Source of the DNA: Chitinophaga cymbidii
GTDB taxonomy: Bacteria > Bacteroidota > Bacteroidia > Chitinophagales > Chitinophagaceae
Assembly: GCF_007992715.1 (NCBI RefSeq)
Contig: NZ_BKAU01000003.1
Span: forward strand, 1 to 64,000
Direction: 5' to 3'
DNA: 64,000 nucleotides
Of the stretch, positions 35,719 to 43,610 are shown piece after piece. Made by a program: the position numbers and the translations under genes. Position 1 is the stretch's first letter; every line of letters begins with the position of its first letter. Under the pieces are notes generated by a model, which saw only the letters and a program-made list of their open reading frames with translations, did not search any database and was not told the DNA's origin.

Positions 35719-37320
35719 ATGAAAAAAATGAAATTTTCCTATATGTGGATCGCGGCCTGTGCTGGTATCACAACGTTGTCGGGCTGCGAAAAATTCCTCA
35801 CCAACGATCATCCCACCCAGATATCCGACAGCGAATGGTGGAATACAGAAGCCAACGCCACCGGTGCGCTGGAATCTGTGTATGCCGGCGTGCCCGCTGG
35901 GTCTTCCGGCCGTAACGTGATGCTTATCTCCGGCATGACGGACGAAGGTGTGAGCAGGGGAGAGAACCGTGGTAATTACGACATATACACCCGCGGACTG
36001 CAAAACGCCACCTGGGACGTGGCGGAATGGATCTGGCGGGATAACTACCTGGATATCCGCCGTGCCTGCCGTTTCCTGGAGAACGTAGACAAATGTTTCA
36101 TGGACGAAGCGCTGAAAGAACGCATGAAATACGAAGCCCGTGCGCTCCGTGCCTATTACCACATGGAATGCCTCCTGTACTTCGGCGGCATCCCCATCGT
36201 TACAAAATCGCTCACGCCCAACGAAAATTTTCTCAAAAGGAACACGGAGCAGGAAGTATATGATTTCGTTGCTTCGGAATTGAAGATATGCGGAGAGAAC
36301 CTTCCCCCGGAATACGACAATAACGATGCAAAGCGTATTTCCGCCAACGCCTGCTACGCATTACTGGCACGGTTAGCCATGTACTACAAGAAGTACGACG
36401 TAGCAAGGGACGCCGCGAAGAACGTCATCACTTCCGGTAAGCACAGCCTCTACCGCGCCTCCAATCCGGCCAACAGCTACTCCGAATTATTTATGTATGC
36501 GGGAGAGCTGAACAAGGAACGCATCTGGTTCAAAGTGAACGGCTGCGGCAGCGCATGGACCACCTTCGCGCCTTACGGCATCGGCGGGGAAACCTACCTG
36601 TCGCCCACCCAGAGCGTAGTGGACAACTACGAAACAAAACAGGGATACACTATTCAGGAGCTTGGTCCGGATTCTGTGGACATCTACCGCAGAAATCCCA
36701 ACTACAACAACAACCGCGATCCGCGCCTGTCTGCTTCTGTCCTCTATCCCGGTCAATCTTTCGTGCAAAGCTCCTACATCCTGAAGCCATTTGATCCTTC
36801 CCTGCAAAACCCGGACAAGATCGGCGTGCAGAAATCTACCGCTACAGGCTACTGGGTGCGTAAATACCTCGATCCGAAAGACCGCCAGTCCGGCCCCCGC
36901 AATCTCGACTTCATGTTCATCCGCTACGCGGAAGTACTGCTCAACTACGTGGAAGCCCTCGTGGAGCTGAACGACTGGCAGAATCCGGATATCGCCGTCC
37001 ACCTCAACGACATCCGCTCCCGCGCGGGCATGCCCGATGTAGACTTCGCAAGGTACAATACACAGGAGAAACTCCGCGCCTTCATCCGCCGTGAGCGCCA
37101 GGCAGAGCTGGCTTTCGAGGGGCAGCGCTACTTCGACATCCGCCGTTGGGGCATCGTGAACACCGTGATGAATGGCTCCGTGTACGGCGCTACAGACCCC
37201 GATACAGGAGAAGCCATCCTGGTGCAGGACCGCGTTTACCGCGCCCGCGACTACTACTGGCCCATCCCCGAAAGGGAAATGCTCTCCAATCCCAACATGG
37301 AGCAGAACGAAGATTACTAG
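35719..37320 (+). CDS. SusD/RagB surface glycan-binding lipoprotein, locus 1
   Basis: A 533-residue lipoprotein that caps the SusC barrel and binds the glycan at the cell surface. The lipobox LSGC places lipidated Cys at 23, followed by EKF. Family landmarks are RALRAYYHMECLLYFGGIPIV (about 138-158), then the C-terminal RYAEVLLNYVEALVEL, FIRRERQAELAFEGQRYFDIRRWG and the closing YYWPIPEREMLSNPNMEQN. Length is normal. A strong terminator follows 20 bases after the stop, so the oxidoreductase behind it is a separate unit or depends on read-through. Confidence 0.96.
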   Translation: MKKMKFSYMWIAACAGITTLSGCEKFLTNDHPTQISDSEWWNTEANATGALESVYAGVPAGSSGRNVMLISGMTDEGVSRGENRGNYDIYTRGLQNATWDVAEWIWRDNYLDIRRACRFLENVDKCFMDEALKERMKYEARALRAYYHMECLLYFGGIPIVTKSLTPNENFLKRNTEQEVYDFVASELKICGENLPPEYDNNDAKRISANACYALLARLAMYYKKYDVARDAAKNVITSGKHSLYRASNPANSYSELFMYAGELNKERIWFKVNGCGSAWTTFAPYGIGGETYLSPTQSVVDNYETKQGYTIQELGPDSVDIYRRNPNYNNNRDPRLSASVLYPGQSFVQSSYILKPFDPSLQNPDKIGVQKSTATGYWVRKYLDPKDRQSGPRNLDFMFIRYAEVLLNYVEALVELNDWQNPDIAVHLNDIRSRAGMPDVDFARYNTQEKLRAFIRRERQAELAFEGQRYFDIRRWGIVNTVMNGSVYGATDPDTGEAILVQDRVYRARDYYWPIPEREMLSNPNMEQNEDY

Positions 37321-37339
37321 TTTGTTTTGATAGCACGCC

Positions 37340-37379
37340 GGCAAACGGGACACTGCGCCCGTTTGCCTTTTATTTTTTA
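37340..37379 (+). terminator. Terminator of susCD, locus 1
   Basis: GGCAAACGGG (37340-37349) and CCCGTTTGCC (37358-37367) form a perfect 10-bp stem followed by a T-rich tail. It separates susD from the Gfo/Idh/MocA gene 55 bases downstream. Confidence 0.85.
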
Positions 37380-37434
37380 TAGCAGCAAGCACAGATTCTA
37401 ATTTGTATTTTGTAAGGAAATTCACTTATACACC

Positions 37435-38715
37435 ATGGGAAATAAAGAAAACCATTCTTCCAGGAGGAAGTTCCTCCGGAACTCCGTGGGAGCCCTGGCC
37501 GCATTCACCATCGTGCCCCGGCATGTACTGGGCCGCGGCTACCTGGCCCCGAGCGACCAGCTGACCAAGGCGGTAGTGGGTACCGGCGGCATGGGCCGCG
37601 GTCACTTTGGTTACGCCGGCACAAGGGTAGTGGCTATCTGCGATGTGGACAAAACACATATCCAGAAAGGGCTGGACGCCCTGAAAGACAAAGCCAGGGG
37701 CGTTAAAACATTCACCGACTACCGCGAGCTGATACAGCTGCCGGAAGTGGACATCGTGCACGTAGCCACGCCGCCGCACTGGCACGGCATCATCGCCGCG
37801 GACGCAGCCAAGGCCGGGAAAGACATCTGGTGCGAAAAGCCCATGACCGCCACCATCGGCGAAGGCAAGCGCCTCGTGGAAGCTGTCCAGCAGCACGGCC
37901 GCATCTTCCGGCTCAATACCTGGTTCCGCTTTTCCGACCGCTTTTACGGTATGGGCACTACGGTAGAACCGATCAAAAAGCTGGTGAACAGCGGATTGCT
38001 CGGATGGCCGCTGAAAGTCACCGTCAGCCGCCATACCGGTTTCGACTGGAAATTCTTCTGGGTAGGCAAAACCAATCTCACACCGCAGTCCGTTCCCAAA
38101 GAGCTGGACTATGACATGTGGCTCGGTCCCGCTCCCTACAAACCCTACCATCCCCACCGTGTGCACGGCACCTTCCGCGGATACTGGGATTACGATGGCG
38201 GAGGATTGGGTGACATGGGCCAGCATTACCTGGACCCTATCCAGTACTTCCTCGGGAAAGACAATACCAGTCCCGTTTCCGTGCAGGTAGACGCACCGCA
38301 GCAGCACATCGACGCGGTAGGCACCTGGCGCAAGATCACCTACACGTATGAGGACGGATGCCAGATCATCCTGGACGGCGCCGGCACGGAAACCAAAGCC
38401 GCCTACATCGAAGGGCCGAACGGCAAGCTGTACCCCGGTTTCAAGTCCGATATCCCGGACCTGGAAAAGAAGCTCGCCGCATTCCCCGACCCCGAACCGC
38501 AGGTCACCGACTTTGTGGAAGCCGTGAAAAAACGGCAGAAATTCGCGCTCAACGAAGAGAACGGCCACCGTTCCGCTACCATCGTGAACATGGGCAAAAT
38601 AGCGCTGCAGCTTGGCCGCGACCTGAAATTCGACCCGGTGAAACAGGAGTTTATCGGCGATGAGGGCGCCAATAAATTGATCTTCCAGCCCATGCGCGGA
38701 CCCTGGACCATTTAG
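37435..38715 (+). CDS. Tat-exported Gfo/Idh/MocA family oxidoreductase
   Basis: NAD(P)-dependent sugar oxidoreductase of 426 residues. The N-terminus SSRRKFLRNSVGALAAF is a twin-arginine signal (Arg10-Arg11), so the folded enzyme with its cofactor should be exported to the periplasm. The Rossmann motif VVGTGGMGRGH is at about 47-57. The catalytic motif EKP is at 134-136 (Lys135). Exported members of this family oxidise sugars or open glycosides by a 3-keto route with a bound, recycled NAD. The next gene carries two DUF1080 domains, the family of 3-keto-disaccharide hydrolases, which supports that reading. The gap to it is 32 bases. Confidence 0.9.
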   Translation: MGNKENHSSRRKFLRNSVGALAAFTIVPRHVLGRGYLAPSDQLTKAVVGTGGMGRGHFGYAGTRVVAICDVDKTHIQKGLDALKDKARGVKTFTDYRELIQLPEVDIVHVATPPHWHGIIAADAAKAGKDIWCEKPMTATIGEGKRLVEAVQQHGRIFRLNTWFRFSDRFYGMGTTVEPIKKLVNSGLLGWPLKVTVSRHTGFDWKFFWVGKTNLTPQSVPKELDYDMWLGPAPYKPYHPHRVHGTFRGYWDYDGGGLGDMGQHYLDPIQYFLGKDNTSPVSVQVDAPQQHIDAVGTWRKITYTYEDGCQIILDGAGTETKAAYIEGPNGKLYPGFKSDIPDLEKKLAAFPDPEPQVTDFVEAVKKRQKFALNEENGHRSATIVNMGKIALQLGRDLKFDPVKQEFIGDEGANKLIFQPMRGPWTI

Positions 38716-38747
38716 TTTGTATGATTGATCTTATTTAATTCAGTATA

Positions 38748-41700
38748 ATGAAAAAACTACTCCTCATCGTTGCATGCTGCGTGCTGCAGCTGGCCGTAAT
38801 GGCACAGCCAAAGCCCGATATGCGTACAACGGATACCAAAATAGCAGACCTGCTCGCACAGCAGCCTGCCGCCGGCAAAGCCGCCCTGCAAGCCAATATG
38901 GAAGCAATGGCAGCCCTTGGCGAAGAAGGCATCACCGGCATGGCCGCCATGATGAACGCGCCCGGCAAAGGTGATAACACCGCGATAGAATACGCGCTGG
39001 GCGGCTACTCGTTCTACGTGACCCAGGCCGGAAAGGAAAAGGAACGCGCAGTTGCCTCCGCTGCCTATTGCAAAGCATTGCAGCAGATGGCCGATAAAGA
39101 GAACAAGGCATTTATCATTGCACAGCTGCAGCAGGTGGGAGATGACAAGGCTGTCAGTTTCGTACAACCTTACCTGTTAGATGAGCGCCTTTGCGATCCC
39201 GCCGCGCGCACATTGGTGAAGATCAGCACGCCCGCGGCAAAGCAGGCCCTGCTGGAAGCCTTGCCCAAAGCGAACGGACGTACGCAGCAGATACTGGCGC
39301 AGGCCATCGGCGATGCGCGGGTGACGAACGCCACCGGCGAATTGACCGCCCTGCTGACGAAAGGGGACCCGATGCTGGCAAAAACAGCGATGTATGCCCT
39401 GTCTCAGCTCGCATCACCCGCATCCGCCTCGGCGGCCGCAAAGTCCGGTTATAAATACGATGTCACCAATGCAACATCATCTTACCTGCTGAGCGCCCTG
39501 CAGATGGCTGAAAACGGCCAGTCTGCCGAAGCTGCCACCATTGCGAACAAAGTGCTGAAAGCAGCGAAAGAAGTACATGTGCGCACCGCCGCATTGTATG
39601 TGCTCACTAAAGCCGAAGGTGCGCAAAGCATGCCCCGGCTGCTCGCCGCCGTCAATGATCCGCAAACGGAATACCGCGACGCTGCTTTGAAATTCGCGGG
39701 CGCCTTCCAAAGCCCCGGCAACAACGCACGCTGGCTGAAAGCCCTCGGCAAAGCCAAAGGAAGCAGCAAGGCCGCGGTAATATCCATGCTCGGTGCGCAT
39801 AAAGCCGCTGAAGCATTGCCCGCTATCACGAAGGCGCTGAAAGATAAAGACGCGGACGTAAGGCTGGCGGCCATCACCGCAGCCGGACAAACCGGCGGCG
39901 CACAGGCTATTCCCGCTTTGCTCGAAGTACTGAAGAAAGGCGATGCGAAAGAAGTGGTAGCCGTACGGGACGTACTTAAAACCATTAAAGGCAACGAAGT
40001 GGTCAGCCAGTCCGGCGCCGCAATTGCCGCCATGCCGCCTGCCGCGCAGGTGGCGCTGATAGACGTGCTTGCGTCCCGCAAGGCGGACAGCCGCTTCCAG
40101 GACGTGTTGCCGCTCACAAGATCTGCGGATGAAAGTGTCCGCACGGCCGCGTATGCCAGCCTGAAAGACATCGCAGGCAGCAGTCAGCTGTCAACATTGT
40201 TCACGCTGTTGTCCGGTGCGGAAAATGCGGCGGATATCAGGGCATTGCAGGCCGCGGTGGTCAGCGCGGCTACAGACGCCGCACCGGTGATCGCGCAAAT
40301 GGAAAAGGAAGCCCCTGCCAAACAGGAACGCTATTACCAGGTGCTGGCCGGGATCGGTGGTCCCGCCGCCCTGAAAGTCGTTGCCGGCGCATTCGAAAAA
40401 GGCAGCCCCTCCCAGAAGGCCGCCGCCGTGAAAGCGCTCAACGCATGGACCGATGACGCGGCTACCAGCGCACTGCTGAAGATCGCGCGGGACAGCAAGG
40501 ACTACCGCAACACTGCCCTCAAAGGCTTCGTTCGCCTGGCAAAGACCGCCGGCACGGCAGACCAGCGCCTCCTTATGCTGCGCGACGCCATGGAACTGTC
40601 CCCGGACGCGGCAGTGAAGAAATCCATTTTGCAACAGACCGAACAATGCAAAACATTTCCCGCATTGCTCTTCGCTGGTAATTACCTGGACGATCCCGCG
40701 GTAGAGCAGGAAGCCGCCCAGGCCGTGATGAACATCGCACTGGCGGATAAAACGTACAACGGCGCACTGGTGCGCAGCCTGCTGGAAAAAACATCGAAAG
40801 TGCTCAAAGGCGGCGATGCCGATTACCAGCGCGAAGCGATCCGCAAATACCTCGCGGAAATGCCCGCAGGCGAAGGATTCGTTTCCATGTTTAACGGAAA
40901 AGACCTGCAAGGCTGGAAAGGGCTTGTTGCCGATCCCGTCAAACGCGCAAAAATGAATGCTGCTACCCTGCAAAAAGAACAGGCGAAAGCAGATGAGAAA
41001 ATGCGCACCGGATGGAAAGCGGAAGACGGCCTGCTGATCTTCACCGGCAAAGGCGATAATCTGTGTACAGAAAAAAAATATGGTGATTTTGAAATGTTCG
41101 TGGACTGGAAGATCACGAAAGACGGCGACGCAGGCATCTATCTCCGTGGCACCCCGCAGGTGCAGATATGGGACACCGCGCGTCACGACGTAGGCGCGCA
41201 GGTAGGCTCCGGCGGCCTGTACAACAACCAGCAGAATCCCGCCAAACCCTCGAAAGTAGCAGACAATGCAATCGGGGAGTGGAACAACTTCCGCATCATC
41301 ATGAAAGGCGACCGCGTAACGGTGTATCTCAACGGTGAGCTGGTGGTGAACAACGTGATGCTGGAAAATTACTGGGACCGCGCACTGCCCATCTTCACAG
41401 AAGAGCAGATAGAGCTGCAGGCGCATGGCACCTATGTGGCATACCGCAACCTCTATATCCGTGAGTTCGAGCAGGTGAAACCGTTCACCCTCAGCGAAGA
41501 AGAAAAGAAAGAAGGCTACAGGATACTGTTTGATGGCACCAACATGCATCAGTGGACCGGCAACACTTCCGGCTATGCGATCGATAACGGCGATATCCTT
41601 TGTTCTCCGCAAAAGGGCAGCGGTGGTAATCTTTATACGAAAGATGAATTCAGCGATTTCATTTTCCGCTTCGAGTTCCAGCTCACGCCCGGCGCCAACA

Positions 41701-42095
41701 ACGGCCTGGGTATCCGCGCACCGCTGACCGGCAATGCGGCTTACGAAGGCATGGAGCTGCAGATACTGGACAATGAGGCCGATATCTACAAGAATCTGCA
41801 CATATACCAGTACCACGGCTCTGTGTACGGGGTGATCCCCGCCAAACGCGGCTTCCTGAAGCCGGTGGGAGAGTGGAACTATGAGCAGGTGACAGTAAAA
41901 GGCACGCATATCACCGTGGAACTCAACGGCACCGTGATCCTGGACGGCGATATTGCAGATGCCCGCGATAACGGTACGCTGGACCATAAAGAACATCCGG
42001 GGCTGAAAAGGGATAAGGGACACATCGGTTTCCTGGGCCACGGCTCTGTTCTCCGCTTCCGGAATATCCGTATTAAGGACCTCGCGAAGAAATAA
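38748..42095 (+). CDS. HEAT-repeat protein with two DUF1080 (3-keto-disaccharide hydrolase) domains
   Basis: An exported protein of 1115 residues with a signal peptide (about 1-19, ending VMAQ). Residues about 25-700 are Ala/Lys-rich alpha-helical HEAT-like repeats (for example DADVRLAAITAAGQTGGAQAIPALLEVL). Two DUF1080 domains follow. The first is about 705-905 (FVSMFNGKDLQGWKGL, WKITKDGDAGIYLRGTPQVQIWD). The second is about 918-1113 (YRILFDGTNMHQWTGN, FQLTPGANNGLGIRAP). DUF1080 is named for 3-keto-disaccharide hydrolysis or related lyase activity. The neighbouring oxidoreductase would make the 3-keto substrate. The helical part may be a scaffold or binding surface. Confidence 0.88.
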   Translation: MKKLLLIVACCVLQLAVMAQPKPDMRTTDTKIADLLAQQPAAGKAALQANMEAMAALGEEGITGMAAMMNAPGKGDNTAIEYALGGYSFYVTQAGKEKERAVASAAYCKALQQMADKENKAFIIAQLQQVGDDKAVSFVQPYLLDERLCDPAARTLVKISTPAAKQALLEALPKANGRTQQILAQAIGDARVTNATGELTALLTKGDPMLAKTAMYALSQLASPASASAAAKSGYKYDVTNATSSYLLSALQMAENGQSAEAATIANKVLKAAKEVHVRTAALYVLTKAEGAQSMPRLLAAVNDPQTEYRDAALKFAGAFQSPGNNARWLKALGKAKGSSKAAVISMLGAHKAAEALPAITKALKDKDADVRLAAITAAGQTGGAQAIPALLEVLKKGDAKEVVAVRDVLKTIKGNEVVSQSGAAIAAMPPAAQVALIDVLASRKADSRFQDVLPLTRSADESVRTAAYASLKDIAGSSQLSTLFTLLSGAENAADIRALQAAVVSAATDAAPVIAQMEKEAPAKQERYYQVLAGIGGPAALKVVAGAFEKGSPSQKAAAVKALNAWTDDAATSALLKIARDSKDYRNTALKGFVRLAKTAGTADQRLLMLRDAMELSPDAAVKKSILQQTEQCKTFPALLFAGNYLDDPAVEQEAAQAVMNIALADKTYNGALVRSLLEKTSKVLKGGDADYQREAIRKYLAEMPAGEGFVSMFNGKDLQGWKGLVADPVKRAKMNAATLQKEQAKADEKMRTGWKAEDGLLIFTGKGDNLCTEKKYGDFEMFVDWKITKDGDAGIYLRGTPQVQIWDTARHDVGAQVGSGGLYNNQQNPAKPSKVADNAIGEWNNFRIIMKGDRVTVYLNGELVVNNVMLENYWDRALPIFTEEQIELQAHGTYVAYRNLYIREFEQVKPFTLSEEEKKEGYRILFDGTNMHQWTGNTSGYAIDNGDILCSPQKGSGGNLYTKDEFSDFIFRFEFQLTPGANNGLGIRAPLTGNAAYEGMELQILDNEADIYKNLHIYQYHGSVYGVIPAKRGFLKPVGEWNYEQVTVKGTHITVELNGTVILDGDIADARDNGTLDHKEHPGLKRDKGHIGFLGHGSVLRFRNIRIKDLAKK

Positions 42096-42112
42096 TCTCC
42101 CCTTTTCAGGGT

Positions 42113-42153
42113 AAACAAAAAAGCAATAACGACATGTTATTGCTTTTTTGTTT
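42113..42153 (+). terminator. Terminator after the DUF1080 gene
   Basis: AAACAAAAAAGCAATAAC and GTTATTGCTTTTTTGTTT form a perfect 18-bp stem with a 5-base loop. T runs occur on both strands. It closes the locus-1 gene group 18 bases after the stop. Confidence 0.92.
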
Positions 42154-42304
42154 AATGCGTACCGTGTACCCTTTTCCCCATAAAGCCCCGATTTTTTCCA
42201 CATCCCGTTTTTCTTTTTTCCTGTCTGTTAACCTTTTGCGGTTTGGCACGTTATAAGCTAAAGGAACATGTAACCGAATATCAGATTAACCCAAAAACGA
42301 CCTT

Positions 42305-42505
42305 ATGAAATCGATCACCATCATCGGCGGTATAACAGGGATTATACTGGCAGTGGCGGCCTACTTTGCGGAACTTTACAGCTGGATGAGCATAGAAACA
42401 GCTATGACAGTGGGGTTTATTGGTTATGTGCTGATCATCACGGCTGTCGCGTATTTCCTGCTGTCCTGGTTATACAAGGGCGACAAGAAGTTTGAGGCGT
42501 TATAG
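42305..42505 (+). CDS. Small two-helix membrane protein of unknown function
   Basis: A 66-residue protein with two hydrophobic helices (about 4-26, ITIIGGITGIILAVAAYFAEL, and 36-58, VGFIGYVLIITAVAYFLLSWLY) and a charged end (KGDKKFEAL). No family recognised. It has its own 200-base upstream region and stands between the locus-1 terminator and a decayed antitoxin gene. Confidence 0.6.
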   Translation: MKSITIIGGITGIILAVAAYFAELYSWMSIETAMTVGFIGYVLIITAVAYFLLSWLYKGDKKFEAL

Positions 42506-42508
42506 CCG

Positions 42509-42634
42509 TCAGGCGGAGTGCCTGTAATGTAGTTTCTCTATTTTTTCCTCTGCTTTCCGCAGATCGTACTTCGTCTGCAACCGTATCCATACGTCGGCAT
42601 TTCCGCCGAATACCCGGGAGATCCTGACTGCCAT
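42509..42634 (-). pseudogene. C-terminal remnant of a HigA-type antitoxin
   Basis: A 41-codon minus-strand frame reads MAVRISRVFGGNADVWIRLQ and then TKYDLRKAEEKIEKL. This is the C-terminal end of HigA/VapI antitoxins (typically MAxRLSxxFGxSxExWLxLQxxYDLxxA). The N-terminal helix-turn-helix is missing. Just upstream in the same direction, AGCCCGAAATG looks like Ser-Pro-Glu-Met with one base lost, and an in-frame TAG precedes it. No HigB toxin gene is visible nearby. It is most likely a decayed toxin-antitoxin relic. Confidence 0.7.
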
Positions 42635-42651
42635 TTCGGGCTACCACCAAT

Positions 42652-42694
42652 AAAAAAATCGCTACAACCCCTATGAAAGGGTATAATAGCGATT
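42652..42694 (-). terminator. Terminator of msrA
   Basis: AATCGCTA (42657-42664) and TAGCGATT (42687-42694) form a perfect 8-bp stem with further ACCC/GGGT pairing inside. On the minus strand seven T follow. It lies 24 bases after the msrA stop. Confidence 0.82.
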
Positions 42695-42718
42695 CTAATT
42701 GTCTATTTTCCGGGTTGA

Positions 42719-43375
42719 CTACTTCTTCAGCTTATCCTTGAACACTTTCTTGAATTTTTCCAGCTTCGGCCGGATCACATAAGAACAATACGGCTGTGAG
42801 CCGTTCAGGTTATAATAATCCTGGTGATAGTTCTCCGCCACATAAAACGCTTTAAAAGGCGTTATTTCCGTCACAATAGGGTCATCAAAAGCCTTGGACT
42901 CATCCAGCTTCTTCTTGTAAAGCTCCGCCAGCCGGTGCTGTTCCTCATCGTGATAGAAGATCACAGAGCGGTACTGCGTGCCGATGTCGTTCCCCTGGCG
43001 GTTCAGCGTGGTAGGGTCATGCGCCTGCCAGAACGCCTCCAGCAGCGTCTCGAAAGAGATCTTTGCCGGGTCGTAGGTGATCTGCACTACTTCAGCATGG
43101 CCGGTGGTGCCGGTGCACACCTCTTCGTAAGTGGGATGGGGCTTTGCGCCCCCGGAATAGCCGGATTCCACTTTCAGCACCCCTTCCAGCTGCTGGAACT
43201 GCGCTTCCGTACACCAGAAACAGCCGGTGCCGAACGTAGCCTGCGCTGTTTTCATGTTTTTGTCAATGGTCATATCTTCGGGTACTTTTTCTGTTTGCCG
43301 CGGCTGCTGTGCGCAGGAGGCCAGGCTGGTAACCAGCAGGCAGGCGGACAGCAGGTGTTTTGTCAATCGTATCAT
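42719..43375 (-). CDS. msrA: Peptide methionine sulfoxide reductase MsrA, lipoprotein form
   Basis: Repairs methionine-S-sulfoxide in proteins. The catalytic GCFWC motif is at 51-55, with nucleophile Cys52. The substrate-binding DIGTQYRSVIF and the YHQDYY region are intact. The 218-residue chain starts with a lipoprotein signal (LASC, Cys21), so this copy acts in the periplasm or at the outer membrane and not in the cytosol. No MsrB domain is fused. It is divergent from mutS2, with 235 bases between starts. Confidence 0.95.
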   Translation of the reverse strand: MIRLTKHLLSACLLVTSLASCAQQPRQTEKVPEDMTIDKNMKTAQATFGTGCFWCTEAQFQQLEGVLKVESGYSGGAKPHPTYEEVCTGTTGHAEVVQITYDPAKISFETLLEAFWQAHDPTTLNRQGNDIGTQYRSVIFYHDEEQHRLAELYKKKLDESKAFDDPIVTEITPFKAFYVAENYHQDYYNLNGSQPYCSYVIRPKLEKFKKVFKDKLKK

Positions 43376-43610
43376 AAATTTGATCTGTACATCAAATTAC
43401 GATATACCTGGCGTATTGGTTCAACAAGTTAAGTAACTTTAACATTCTTTTGGAAAACACATGAAATGACGAACCGCATTTGTCACTCATGACAGTCTGT
43501 TGATCAATCATTTTTTATCAATTCAGACGGATAGGCCAACTTTGCGGGAACAAAAAAAGGAAGGGCTGCATGGGCCGGCAGCCGGTAACTATTAAAAATC
43601 AGACAAGAAG

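Noticed and set aside
40191..42203. 670-codon minus-strand frame opposite the DUF1080 gene
   Set aside because: The plus-strand protein has clear DUF1080 domains. The antisense frame has only low-complexity His/Val/Phe-rich sequence.
42438..42650. 70-codon minus-strand frame over the HigA remnant
   Set aside because: It is a different frame from the one matching HigA and has no resemblance to known proteins.
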